From assembly GCF_030127125.1 (NCBI RefSeq), contig NZ_CP126157.1, forward strand, positions 124,001 to 188,000: a stretch of 64,000 nucleotides of DNA. Reading direction: 5' to 3'. The stretch's first letter is position 1. Each line of letters begins with the position of its first letter. Position numbers and translations under genes: made by a program. The DNA comes from Halobaculum litoreum (GTDB taxonomy: Archaea; Halobacteriota; Halobacteria; Halobacteriales; Haloferacaceae). Under the pieces are notes generated by a model, which was not told the origin of the DNA, did not search any database, and worked only from the letters and a program-made list of their open reading frames with translations. Below, piece after piece: positions 28,802 through 37,618 of the stretch.

Positions 28802-29141
28802 GCCGCGGCTCGTAGCAATCGATTGCGGGGAGAACAACGGGGAGACCCCATGATTGGGAGCGAAACGGTGAGTCGAATTCGAACTCCAGTCTCCGCAACG
28901 CCACACAATACCAGCTGGAACAGCCCTCGAGACAGGAATTCAACCAGCAACTGGTGCTGAACGTATCCTCTATATCTTGCACGGCACGTCTGACAGGGGC
29001 GGGTGAGGTTTCACCGACCGTGCTGCACAGAGAGCGCGAGGCACAGTCAGAGACACAGACGTGGTCGGCAGTGTACCAACGGAGACGGTCGCTTCACAAC
29101 GTACCGTACGTTTTTATGATATATCCTGGCGTGTCAGTAAC
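28802..29141. other. Intergenic, promoter of the DUF2306-like gene
   Basis: No gene is seen. At 29111-29120 the sequence TTTTTATGAT lies about 27 bases before the next ATG and is the likely TATA box. Confidence 0.5.
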
Positions 29142-29828
29142 ATGTACTCCCTCGAAGACGCTACCCTCGCCGTTCACGTCCTCTTTGGATTCGTCGCACT
29201 CGGTGCCGGTGCTGGTGCACTCCTCACGGAGAAAGGTCGTCGCCGGCATCGGCGCCTCGGTCGGACGTACGTGTACGCGATGGCCGCCGTCTCGGTCACG
29301 GCACTCGGACTGCTGGCGCTCGACCAGACGCTCCTTCGAGTGTTTCTCGGCTTCGTCGCCGTGTTCAGTTTCTACTTCGCGTTCTCCGGCTATCGAGTTC
29401 TCTCCCGGAAACGCACGATCGACACCCCCGGTACTGTCGACTGGGTGGCCACTGGACTCTTCGGTGCCTCCGGCGTCGGCCTCCTCGCTATGGGCGGGTG
29501 GTTCCTCAGTAACGGGAACCAGTTCGGAGTCGTTATGCTCGTCTTCGGCGGCATCGCGCTCATCACCTCCGTGGGTGACGTCCGGCAGTTCCGCGCCACC
29601 GACCTCGAACCTCGCACGTGGTTCTTCGAGCACATCCAACGTATGGGTGGGGCGTACATCGCGACCATCACCGCGTTCGTCACAACGAACGTGCGGGACG
29701 TCTCACTCGTCCCCCTGCCGGTGATATGGTTGCTCCCCGCTGCCGTCGGAGGCGTCGCCATCTGGTACGTCGTCCGGCAGTACAGGGCAAAGTTCGACGT
29801 TGGCACCAACCCGCAGCCAACGGACTGA
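29142..29828 (+). CDS. DUF2306-like integral membrane protein
   Basis: This 228-residue protein has about six to seven membrane helices. It begins MYSLEDATLAVHVLFGFVAL and has a HRRLGRTYVYAMA loop typical of DUF2306-type membrane proteins. The start is fixed by the TATA box at 29111-29120. Function is unknown for the family. It lies inside the IS-bounded stretch. Confidence 0.7.
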   Translation: MYSLEDATLAVHVLFGFVALGAGAGALLTEKGRRRHRRLGRTYVYAMAAVSVTALGLLALDQTLLRVFLGFVAVFSFYFAFSGYRVLSRKRTIDTPGTVDWVATGLFGASGVGLLAMGGWFLSNGNQFGVVMLVFGGIALITSVGDVRQFRATDLEPRTWFFEHIQRMGGAYIATITAFVTTNVRDVSLVPLPVIWLLPAAVGGVAIWYVVRQYRAKFDVGTNPQPTD

Positions 29829-30501
29829 CACGGTACCGCGATTCCAGGGTCGAGAGCCACAGATCAGTCGCCATCGAGCCCGGGTCACAGACGAAGAGGT
29901 CACCCTGAATAGCGGTAGTCCTACACATCCACGTGGCCTCGGCTCAATGACCTGTATACATACACTGAGGGTGACGTTGTCGCCTTCAACCCCCGAGTTG
30001 AGACTCGACCGCCTGCTGCATACACCCTATATATTCAGCACGCGACTTCTGTCAAGGTCAGAGGATTTCAACAGAGCCGAGTCGTTGGCTGTGTTGAAAT
30101 CCTTGGTCGGCTGAAGACAGGCACATACGCCTGAATCGCTTGGATGTGATATTTAAATACTGACTACTACGAATCTTCGAATTGAGCCGAAAATGGCTTT
30201 GTGAACCTGCCCTACCAATGCTGTCGTCGAACCAATGTGTCAGCTCACCGCTTCTGGGGTGCGTCTGGGGCCCTGGTCTCGGCGAACATAGAACTGAGTC
30301 CTCTGGCGTTGACGAACTACTAACTGGTATAGACTATGATGGGATCGTCAATGAAATGACGGTTGTTGATTAAGATAGACTATGAGAATCAACGGATGTC
30401 GGTACCTCATCCAAGTATTAATTTCGGAATGATAGTAATAACGCTTGTTTGCGGATTGAGAGTCTCTCCCGCGAAGCTATGGCTCGGAGATGGAACGTAT
30501 T
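29829..30501. other. Intergenic with IS-like end junction
   Basis: No gene is seen. The main content is the junction of two IS-like ends at 30063-30102. Confidence 0.5.
30063..30102. repeat. IS-like end junction B/E: right end, 8-base repeat, left end
   Basis: GGATTTCAACAGAGCC (30063-30078), then GAGTCGTT (30079-30086), then GGCTGTGTTGAAATCC (30087-30102). The first is the inverted match of the left end at 27375. The 8-mer equals the one at 27367. This is a right end and a new left end sharing one direct repeat. Confidence 0.65.
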
Positions 30502-30945
30502 CTATCCGCTCTGTGAACGCCGCTGCATCAGAGCGCGAGAAAGTTCAGATACCATGGCTGCGATTGCCCCAATGATGATCGGGACTCCCAACCAATCGTA
30601 AAAAGTCAGCAACTGGGTAATACTATCCGACTGCAAATACAAGATGTATAATATTTGTACCAACATAATCATAAACGCTCCAAACGGGTACCTCAGGATT
30701 CTGATCACGATGTTGTCACCAAGATCCAGAATATGTGATAGAGAATGAATAAATAGAACTCCAGCGACGCACGCAATAACACTAACAAACAACCCTGCCA
30801 ATGCCGTTTCTCCATCTACTCCTGGATTCCGATTTACTGGATGAAAATTGCTCTTCGTCGCCCTCGTAACCCATATGAATAGTAAGACTGCTAACAGAGC
30901 GGAAACAATCGTCCGAAAGAATGGAATATCTTTTGACAATTTCAT
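30502..30945 (-). CDS. Hypothetical four-helix membrane protein
   Basis: This 147-residue protein begins MKLSKDIPFFRTIVSALLAVL. Four hydrophobic segments are visible (VSALLAVLLFIWV, LAGLFVSVIACVAGVLFI, FGAFMIMLVQILYILYL, WLGVPIIIGAIAAMV). Base composition is richer in A+T than neighbouring genes, a sign of transfer. It follows the 84-residue gene on the same strand by 43 bases, likely one operon. Confidence 0.6.
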   Translation of the reverse strand: MKLSKDIPFFRTIVSALLAVLLFIWVTRATKSNFHPVNRNPGVDGETALAGLFVSVIACVAGVLFIHSLSHILDLGDNIVIRILRYPFGAFMIMLVQILYILYLQSDSITQLLTFYDWLGVPIIIGAIAAMVSELSRALMQRRSQSG

Positions 30946-30988
30946 GTTTAAATGTGTAGGATTTGAGTCGTGGTATACTTCCGAACTC

Positions 30989-31243
30989 TTACTCTCCGGT
31001 GAACTTGTGTGCAGTTAATTCTCCATGATTCCTGACGCGGACTTGCGGTGTCACCTCGAATTGATCTCCACCAGGCGATGTGACAGTCTTCGATTTCAGA
31101 CCAACCGTGAGTTCTTCATCCTGTTGGACTCTGTATTCCTCTCCTCGGGCCGTTATGTCAATAGTATCATCAGTGCTCTGTGCTACCTGAATGGAAGGAA
31201 TGGGCACAGGCGATTCACTTGGCAGGAATTTATTAGGACTCAT
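30989..31243 (-). CDS. Small hypothetical protein
   Basis: This 84-residue protein begins MSPNKFLPSESPVPIPSIQ. It is strand-rich (DTIDITARGEEYRVQQDEEL, VRVRNHGELTAH). GGTGAG lies just before the ATG and could serve as ribosome-binding site. A longer frame continuing to 31483 runs antisense to the transposase fragment and is not credible. No family is recognised. It lies upstream of the four-helix membrane gene. Confidence 0.5.
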   Translation of the reverse strand: MSPNKFLPSESPVPIPSIQVAQSTDDTIDITARGEEYRVQQDEELTVGLKSKTVTSPGGDQFEVTPQVRVRNHGELTAHKFTGE

Positions 31244-31264
31244 CTCACCTGTGGCGATGGGAAG

Positions 31265-31810
31265 ATCTGAAACTACGACCTGTTCGCCATCGACGAGGAC
31301 GCCGATGAGTTCGACGAAGCCACCCACCGACAGGAGTTGGTAGACGAGTTCGCCGATATCGTTGAGGCGGACGACACCGGTGGGTCGCCGTTCGGCGACC
31401 TCGTGGACGATCTGAGAGACGAGGAAGAAATCCCAAACGACACCGAGGCGGCGCAGGCGTACGCACTCTTTGAAACGAACCACCCGTCATTCCAGCCAAG
31501 TGAGGCCGAAACTGGCGAGGAGTTACTCGATGGCGTTCAGACTATCGTTCGGCGGTATAAGCGGCGTTGGGGCATCGAGAACGGCTACAAGAAGCTGAAG
31601 AAGTTCCGTGTCCGGACGACCTCGAAGGACCACGGCTACCGCTTCTTCAACTTCGCGTTCGCGTGTGTCTTGTACAACGTCTGGCGACTCGTGGACCTGC
31701 TTGTGAAGCTCGCCGTCGACGGTGAGAACGCTGAGTACGCGCCGCGAATAGACGCAAACCAGTTCCTCACGGTGGCGAAGAAGTTCTATGGGCTCGACCC
31801 GCCCGACTGA
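31265..31810 (+). pseudogene. ISH3-family transposase fragment (C-terminal part)
   Basis: The translated frame YDLFAIDEDADEFDEATHRQ to GLDPPD contains the hallmark YKRRWGIENGYKKLKKF and RFFNFAFACVLYNVWRLVD of ISH3-type (IS4-like DDE) transposases. The frame closes with TGA just before YDLFAID, so the N-terminal two thirds are missing. It is a relic and cannot transpose itself. Confidence 0.75.
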
Positions 31811-32003
31811 CGGTTGATTCCCCTCTGAGATAGCTGAACCACGAGCGGTAGCACTGTCGCGCTCGGTCATTTCTCCAAATTAGACTTCGAGTGAACGACA
31901 TTTTGACGTAGTGACCACGTTTCGGTCGGGACAATCTGGTTGTGTCCACGCCGATCACGTTGTCGTCCGACCGATTCAGAAGCCATCTGCCTGCCTTCTA
32001 GGT

Positions 32004-32045
32004 CGGTGATCGTTCGTTGAGGCCGTGCTGAATACAAGGGGTTCA
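32004..32045 (+). repeat. Inner part of an IS-like left end, terminal 16-mer lost
   Basis: GGTGATCG followed by GTGCTGAATACAAGGGG resembles the inner part of end A (AGTGATAGG, CTGCTGAATACAGGG at 27400-27430). The GGCTGTG terminus is absent. Confidence 0.35.
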
Positions 32046-32070
32046 CGAACCGCTCAGTACAGGTGACCGT

Positions 32071-32277
32071 TCAGAGGAATCCTGTTACGCCAATGAATAC
32101 AAATAGTACACCCAATCCGCGATAAAGCCAGACAGGGGTGTTGGACTCTTCCGTTCGGTCGGATGATGAACGTCGAAGGAACTCAAATCCAAACGTGTGG
32201 GTTCTCTTCGGAAGGATAAGATAGGCGAGACCAAGGACTACAGCTATGACGTATCCGACTTGCCGGAGAGTGCTCAT
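32071..32277 (-). CDS. Small two-helix membrane protein
   Basis: This 68-residue protein begins MSTLRQVGYVIAVVLGLAYL. Two helices (VGYVIAVVLGLAYLILP and LGVLFVFIGVTGFL) flank a charged loop (FLRRSSSDRTEES). The sequence pattern PVWLYRGLGVLFVFIG is typical of small haloarchaeal membrane proteins. Its function is unknown. It lies between a partial and a complete IS-like end. Confidence 0.6.
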   Translation of the reverse strand: MSTLRQVGYVIAVVLGLAYLILPKRTHTFGFEFLRRSSSDRTEESNTPVWLYRGLGVLFVFIGVTGFL

Positions 32278-32789
32278 ACGTACTTAGCAACGAATGGTCG
32301 TATATGTTTAATGGGCAGCTCTAATCGACCGGCTGTTTCAGGTGATGATCTGTCTGAATAGTAGGATTTCAACAGAGCCGGGTCGTTCCAACGACCCCGA
32401 CCGGGTGTCGGTCGAAACGACGGTTCGATCGGGTTCTCTCCCCGCGGTTCGACCGTTTTTCGGAGGACTTCGACCGTCACCCGTGTACACTCACTCGGAT
32501 TACCGTTCGAGTTCGTTTTCGGTGTAAAGCGTAGCTTGCTGTCTGAGCTTGAAGCTAATAACAGGACATAGGGGGGTATTCATGTACCACGTCGGCGATG
32601 GTCGCTCTACTCGGGGCGGCGTGACTGGCGCAGGAGTTCGGTGAGGGACCCGCCGACGATGAGTCTCCAGCCGGTCCTCAAACGCTTCTCGGACGGTACC
32701 CAGTCGATCGGCGATGCCAGCGCAGGTCGGATTCCACTTTCACTCCACTACCCGACCGGTTAACACCGTCACCCCCATCGGTGAGAGCC
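32278..32789. other. Intergenic with IS-like right end C
   Basis: No gene is seen. It holds the right end C and a GGTTAAC box at about 32757-32763 that could serve the next gene. Confidence 0.45.
32364..32387 (+). repeat. IS-like right end C with following GGGTCGTT
   Basis: GGATTTCAACAGAGCC (32364-32379) is identical to the right end at 30063, and the next eight bases GGGTCGTT differ by one from the GAGTCGTT beside the other ends. Confidence 0.6.
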
Positions 32790-33632
32790 ATGCCGGCGGC
32801 CGAGTCCATCCCCCACGATCCGACCGACCACCCGTTCGAGATCCATCACGGAACCGTCCCCGCGCTCACCGAGCGAGCCGACCGCACACCCGCCAGTACG
32901 GAACTCGTGCTCACCCCGACACGACTGCACCGTCGCAACCTGCGCGACCGCCTTCGTCGCGCGAACGCCCCACAGAGCGTGTTCACGTTCGCCCAGCCGC
33001 TGGACGTGGCGCGGCGACTCGCGGGCGAGCGAGGCGCCCGAACGGAGTGCCTCGACCGAGTCGATAGGCTCTACCACCTCGAAGTCGCCGTGCGCGAGGC
33101 ACGTGACCACGGCGCCGACTGGCACCGCGATCTCGCGGTGTCGATGGGCACCGACCTCGCCGACAGCGCGGAACGGGTCGAGCACCTGCGCGCCGAGGTC
33201 GAGACGACGACCGGGTTCCACCCGGACCGCCTAGCGAGCCTTCGCGCCGCCGCCCGAGACATCGAGGGCCCGGATCGGGAGGACGCGCTGGCACGCATCG
33301 ACGCGGCCGTCGCCCTGCAACGAACGCTCGCCGACCGAACGGACACCGCCCCCTCGGCCGACGCGATCACCCGTGGGGCGACCCGCGAACTCGCCGCCGA
33401 AGGGCAGCCCCTGTGGAACGACGTGTACGCCGACATCGAGCGGGTCACCGTCGCGGGCGTGAGCACGCTCGGTGCGACACTCGTCGACTTCCTCGGATCC
33501 GTCGGCCGAGCGACCGACGCGGACACCGAACTCCGTCTCCACCTCCGGCACGCGACCGGGGAGCCGCTCGCGGAACGCCTCCCCGACCTCTGTTCGGTCG
33601 AGCGCCCCGGCGCGACGGTGATCGAGGGATGA
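32790..33632 (+). CDS. AddB/RecC-like protein, N-terminal half (split gene)
   Basis: This 280-residue protein matches, strand by strand, the N-terminal third of the window's AddB-like protein: TELVLTPTRLHRRNLRDRLR corresponds to the ESVVYLAPAS region, FTFAQPLDVARRLAG to the CTFDDLVTDTL region, and VTVAGVSTLGATLVDFLG to VVFGGYTVFSPLERDL. No Walker A is present, as in AddB/RecC. ATG at 32790 is chosen over a GTG at 32781. Its TGA overlaps the start of the next gene (ATGA), and the next gene continues the same domain order. Function with a RecB-like helicase is inferred. Confidence 0.6.
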   Translation: MPAAESIPHDPTDHPFEIHHGTVPALTERADRTPASTELVLTPTRLHRRNLRDRLRRANAPQSVFTFAQPLDVARRLAGERGARTECLDRVDRLYHLEVAVREARDHGADWHRDLAVSMGTDLADSAERVEHLRAEVETTTGFHPDRLASLRAAARDIEGPDREDALARIDAAVALQRTLADRTDTAPSADAITRGATRELAAEGQPLWNDVYADIERVTVAGVSTLGATLVDFLGSVGRATDADTELRLHLRHATGEPLAERLPDLCSVERPGATVIEG

Positions 33633-34738
33633 GCGACAGTCCGACACCCGAAACCGTCACGGCGAGCACCCGGGAAGCGGAGGCACGCCGGGTCGTGGAA
33701 GTCGTCGCCGACCACGTCGACGAGGGCACCTCGCTCAGCGACATCGTCGTCGTCGCGCCCGACCTCTCGCGCTACGAGGCCGCCCTCACCGACGCGGCCG
33801 GCGCGTTCGACCTCCAGACCGCGGCGTGGACACAACTCCCGCTCACGGACACGCTCCCGTACCGCCTCGTCGCGGCGGTGTGTCGGGTGCTCGTCGACGC
33901 CCCGTGTTCGAGAGCGACGCTGCTCGCCCCGCTCGAGTACGAGTGGGTCCACCCGGAGGCGGCGGACCCGGCACCCGTGCCGACGCCAGCCCTCGCGAGG
34001 CTCGCCCGCGAACTCCCCGAGGAGGAACGCTCGCTCGCGGAGTGGAACGACCTGGTCGCGGAGACGGAGCCGCCGCGGTCGGTCACACGATACCTCGGAT
34101 GGGTCGCGGCCACCCGCGACGGCCCCGATCCGACGCCACAGACCGTTCGACGGACGCTGTCGGGGATCGTCGACCGGTACGAGGAGGCGGTGCTGCCGCG
34201 ACGCCGCGACCGCGACGACGAGGCGTTGGGTGCCACCGCGCGGACGACCCGTTCCGTCGTCCGCATGCGCGACCTCGTCACGCAGGCGGCCGCGACGTAC
34301 GACGACCGCCTCGAGACGGGGATGGAGCCGTCGTGGCGCGCCGTCGACCGCATCGCCGAGACCGTCGCGGGCTACCGCGCCGGCCGCCGGGAACACGCGA
34401 ACGCCCGTGCGCTCGACCTCGTCGAGGCGAACGACACGTGGGGGCTGTCGCGCCCGGTCGTTATCGTCGTGGGGCTCCGCGACGGCGAGTGGCTCCGAGC
34501 ACACGAGAGCGTGCTGACCGACGCGCTCGCACAGCGTGTGCTCGCGGGCGACGGCGGGGGGGGAACGCTCAGCCCCCGGGCGGCGTGGTCCGACGCCGGC
34601 GTCCGTGACCAGTTCCGCGACGCCGTCACGGCGGCGACGGAGACCCTCGTCTGCACCCGGCACCGCCTCGACGCCGACGGGACTCCGTGTCCACCGTCGC
34701 CGCTGCTACGGGAGATCGGGGAGACGGCCGAATGGTGA
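33629..34738 (+). CDS. AddB/RecC-like protein, C-terminal half lacking a nuclease domain
   Basis: This 369-residue protein continues the AddB-like order. LSDIVVVAPDLSRYEAALTD corresponds to PSEIAVVVPDL of the 4675-8124 protein, and RPVVIVVGLRDGEWLRAHES corresponds to VEAVVVLGLTDDRMPS, followed by TLVCTRHRLDADG. It stops before any PD-(D/E)XK or iron-sulfur cysteine region, so it is RecC-like. The four-base ATGA overlap with the upstream gene implies coupled translation or a former single gene split by a -1 shift. Likely partner: the RecB-like helicase-nuclease at 49553-53119. Confidence 0.6.
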   Translation: MSDSPTPETVTASTREAEARRVVEVVADHVDEGTSLSDIVVVAPDLSRYEAALTDAAGAFDLQTAAWTQLPLTDTLPYRLVAAVCRVLVDAPCSRATLLAPLEYEWVHPEAADPAPVPTPALARLARELPEEERSLAEWNDLVAETEPPRSVTRYLGWVAATRDGPDPTPQTVRRTLSGIVDRYEEAVLPRRRDRDDEALGATARTTRSVVRMRDLVTQAAATYDDRLETGMEPSWRAVDRIAETVAGYRAGRREHANARALDLVEANDTWGLSRPVVIVVGLRDGEWLRAHESVLTDALAQRVLAGDGGGGTLSPRAAWSDAGVRDQFRDAVTAATETLVCTRHRLDADGTPCPPSPLLREIGETAEW

Positions 34739-35117
34739 ACGCTCCCCCTCGGCGGTCATCGCGAACGCGAACTGTAGGGCGACCGTCCGCGTCGGTTGTC
34801 CCTGGGACCTCGCCATCGCTGGCCGTACTGGATGGACGGACGTGGTCGACCACCGTCGCCACGGGCGGATGGGCTGTCCCGGACCGCTCGAGAGGACCCG
34901 ATCCTGTACGCCGTCCCGTGCTCGCCGACGGGGGCGATCGCCCCGTCGAGGGGTTGTGCAGGTACGGGGGAGCGTCGTCCCGAGGGCTCGCGTACGCGAC
35001 AGCGGTCGATGGGTCGGTCGATGGATTATGATGTCCACAAGCGGGCACCAGTGCCCAGCAACTGCCGGTACGAACCACGCACCGTAGAGCTATATCGGTG
35101 GAAGGCTACCGGAAAGC
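34739..35117. other. Intergenic, no gene seen
   Basis: Only low-complexity frames are present. TATATCGG at about 35091-35098 lies 20-27 bases before the next ATG and is its likely promoter. Confidence 0.45.
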
Positions 35118-35342
35118 ATGGATTCCGACTCGTACGGGATTATCGCGCTCGGACTCGGACTCGGCAACGCGCTCGGAGCCGGTGTCGGCGTCGCGATCGG
35201 GGCTGTCACCGGTGACCTCCCCTTCTGGCTGGGCATGGGAATCGGCCTCGGCGCCAGTCTGGGGACCGCAATGGGTGTCGTCGTGTCCCGTGACGGCGAG
35301 GCCGGCGAGATGGACGGGCCGGAGAAGGTCGAATCCGTCTGA
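35118..35342 (+). CDS. Small glycine-rich membrane protein
   Basis: This 74-residue protein (MDSDSYGIIALGLGLGNALG) has two hydrophobic segments with GxxxG-type repeats (GAGVGVAIGAV, LGMGIGLGASLGTAMGVVV) and an acidic tail. It is leaderless, with a TATA-like box about 25 bases upstream. Glycine-zipper proteins of this size are common in haloarchaea, and their role is unknown. Confidence 0.6.
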   Translation: MDSDSYGIIALGLGLGNALGAGVGVAIGAVTGDLPFWLGMGIGLGASLGTAMGVVVSRDGEAGEMDGPEKVESV

Positions 35343-35436
35343 TCGGGAGTGTCGAAGGCGGGTAAAAATCGATTACGTGAGTGAGCGGTCGCGCTCCGTC
35401 CGACACTGCACTTCACCGAACACCCCCGTGGATGCT

Positions 35437-35652
35437 TCAGGCGCTTTCGGCGGGCGGTTCCTCGCCCCAGTTGCGCCGCCGGAGGTCGGCGAACATCACC
35501 ACACCGATGCCGAGGAGGCCCGCCCCGACGAACAGCGCCTCCTCTCCCGACCAGAAGAACGGCACGGCGGCGACGTACGAAGCCGCGATACCGAGGAGGC
35601 CGAGCAGGAGCATCAGCGACGTGGTCGCTTGGAGGATGATTCTGGTAGACAC
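35437..35652 (-). CDS. Small two-helix membrane protein
   Basis: This 71-residue protein (MSTRIILQATTSLMLLLGLL) has two hydrophobic segments separated by a FFWSGEEA loop and a charged tail (RRRNWGEEPPAESA). No family is recognised. It lies downstream of the alcohol dehydrogenase on the opposite side of a short gap. Confidence 0.55.
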   Translation of the reverse strand: MSTRIILQATTSLMLLLGLLGIAASYVAAVPFFWSGEEALFVGAGLLGIGVVMFADLRRRNWGEEPPAESA

Positions 35653-35774
35653 GCCGTATATTCGCTAACTGAGCATAAATACGTTCCCACCCCCTCGAAG
35701 TACACTCTCGGGGAGAGTTCGTGTGGGTCCTCGATCCATCAGTCGTCTATTGGAGTGAAAACCGAACGGACGAT

Positions 35775-36908
35775 CTACGGGACGATCAGCTGCCGGATCT
35801 GCCCGCCGTCCTCCAGCGCGTCCATCGCCTCGTTGATGTCCGCCATCGACCGGGTGTCCGTCACGAGCGGGTCGAGCGAGAGCGTCCCGTCGGCCACGAG
35901 GTCAGCGAGCTTCGGGATCGCCAGCGGGAGGTTGTACGACCCCGACAGCGACCCACGGATCGCCTTCTCGCCGAACAGCATCCCGTACACGTCGAGGTCG
36001 ACCGACTCCTTCCCGAACGGCGGAACGCCGACGACGATGACTTCCCCTTTTGATCCGACGGCGTCGAGTCCCTGAGTGATGACGCCGCTGTGGCCGGTCA
36101 TCTCGAACGCGTAGTCGACGCCCTCCGGAAATATCTCCCGGATCGCGTCGACCGGATCGCCGTCGCTCGCGTCGATCGTGTGTGTCGCCCCCATCTCGCG
36201 GGCGAGATCCAGTTTCTCCGGGACCATGTCGACGGCGATGATCGGGTCCGCCTCGCAGATGCGGGCCGCCTGCACGCCGTTCAAGCCGACGCCGCCGACG
36301 CCGAAGATGGCGACCGAGTCACCGATGCGGACGCCAGCGGTGTTCTCGACCGCGCCGAACCCCGTGAACACGCCACAGCCCAGCAGACACGCGCGGTCCA
36401 TCGGAAGGTCGTCGGTCACCGGGATGGCGACGTCCTCCGTGACGAGCGTGTACTCGGTGAACGAGGAGACGCCGAGGCAGTGGTGAACGGGGTCGCCGTC
36501 CCGGCTGAACGGGACCGTCCCCGTTCGGAGGCGACCGCTCTCGTTCGCCGGCACCCGCCGGGAACAGAGGTTCGAGTGGCCGGCCCGACACTGCGAACAG
36601 CGACCGCAGGCGATCCGACCGAGCACGACGTGGTCCCCCGGGTCGAGTTCCGCGACCTGATCGCCGACCTCCCGGACGACGCCCGCGCCCTCGTGTCCCA
36701 GCACCAACGGGTACGGCGTGTCGAAGTGCCCTCTTGCGAACCCGACGTCGGTGTGACAGAGGCTCGTCGCCTCGATCTCGACGAGCACTTCCTCGCCCGT
36801 GGGGTCGGCCACCTGCACTTCCTCGACGGAGACCGGACGTCCGTCGGTGAATGCGGTGTCGTCGTCGATCGGCGCTTCGAGTACCGCCGCGAGTGACTCG
36901 GTCGGCAT
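35775..36908 (-). CDS. Zinc-dependent medium-chain alcohol dehydrogenase (aryl-alcohol type)
   Basis: This 377-residue protein has the catalytic zinc residues (SLCHTDVGF, GHEGAGV), the structural zinc four-cysteine lobe (CGRCSQCRAGHSNLC) and the Rossmann motif GVGGVGLNGVQ. GVDYAFEMTGHSG and the long GCGVFTGFGAVENTA loop resemble aryl-alcohol (XylB-like) dehydrogenases, which oxidise aromatic alcohols to aldehydes with NAD+. ATG at 36908 is preferred over a longer frame. It is divergent from the cupin gene. With the aldehyde dehydrogenase and CoA-transferase nearby it likely forms an oxidation pathway. The substrate is inferred. Confidence 0.85.
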   Translation of the reverse strand: MPTESLAAVLEAPIDDDTAFTDGRPVSVEEVQVADPTGEEVLVEIEATSLCHTDVGFARGHFDTPYPLVLGHEGAGVVREVGDQVAELDPGDHVVLGRIACGRCSQCRAGHSNLCSRRVPANESGRLRTGTVPFSRDGDPVHHCLGVSSFTEYTLVTEDVAIPVTDDLPMDRACLLGCGVFTGFGAVENTAGVRIGDSVAIFGVGGVGLNGVQAARICEADPIIAVDMVPEKLDLAREMGATHTIDASDGDPVDAIREIFPEGVDYAFEMTGHSGVITQGLDAVGSKGEVIVVGVPPFGKESVDLDVYGMLFGEKAIRGSLSGSYNLPLAIPKLADLVADGTLSLDPLVTDTRSMADINEAMDALEDGGQIRQLIVP

Positions 36909-37033
36909 GTGTGTTACCGTACCACAGAGAGGCAAGTAACCGTACCGAAACACGAACACTCAAGTCCGGTACGCCGGCGCGACGATCCGGTACCTAACGG
37001 AACGATTATGCACAATGAGTGTCACCATATCAC

Positions 37034-37552
37034 ATGCGGAAAGTATCCGTTGCAGACGTCGACCCGGTGCCGCATTTGATGGGTGCGAACTCGAACCGAC
37101 GGCCGATTTCGCGCGCGATCGACGAGATGGACTTCGCCATGACGGTGTTCGAACTGGAGCCCGGCGAGTCGTTCTCCGGGGCTCCACACAAGCACCTCAA
37201 CCAGGAGGAGCTCTTCTACATCACCGAGGGGACGGCGACATGGCACACGAAAGCGGACGCCGGCGCCGAACCGGAGGTGTTCGAGGTCGGCGCGGGCGAA
37301 GTCGTCCACTTCGCCGCAGACGACGTGTTCCAGACCGGCGTCAACGAGTCGGACGGGGTGGTGAAGGGGTTCGCGATGGGCGTCCCCGGTTCCCGACACG
37401 AGTGGGAGAAGGCGCTCGGCCTGGTCGACTGCCCCGAGTGCGGCGATGAGACGGTCCACACCTTCCGCGTCGTCGAGGGGGCCGCGGACGTGCGGATGCC
37501 CGATCCCGAAGAGATGGTCATCGCCTGTCGGGAGTGCGGGAACGAACTGTAG
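37034..37552 (+). CDS. Cupin fused to a C-terminal zinc ribbon
   Basis: This 172-residue protein carries a cupin core (GAPHKHLNQEELFYITEGTA with metal-type His and Glu, and VHFAADDVFQTG) at about 40-115. Two CxxC pairs follow (CPECGDE and CRECGNE), forming a zinc ribbon at about 135-170. ATG at 37034 is used. Cupin plus zinc ribbon suggests a small-molecule sensor or binding protein rather than a classical dioxygenase. It shares a promoter region with the alcohol dehydrogenase, so they may be co-regulated. Confidence 0.75.
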   Translation: MRKVSVADVDPVPHLMGANSNRRPISRAIDEMDFAMTVFELEPGESFSGAPHKHLNQEELFYITEGTATWHTKADAGAEPEVFEVGAGEVVHFAADDVFQTGVNESDGVVKGFAMGVPGSRHEWEKALGLVDCPECGDETVHTFRVVEGAADVRMPDPEEMVIACRECGNEL

Positions 37553-37618
37553 CCGGCGCTCCGGTACGTTCAGCGAATTTTTGAAGAACCCCGGTACGAA
37601 CCGAATCCGAGCGGCGTC

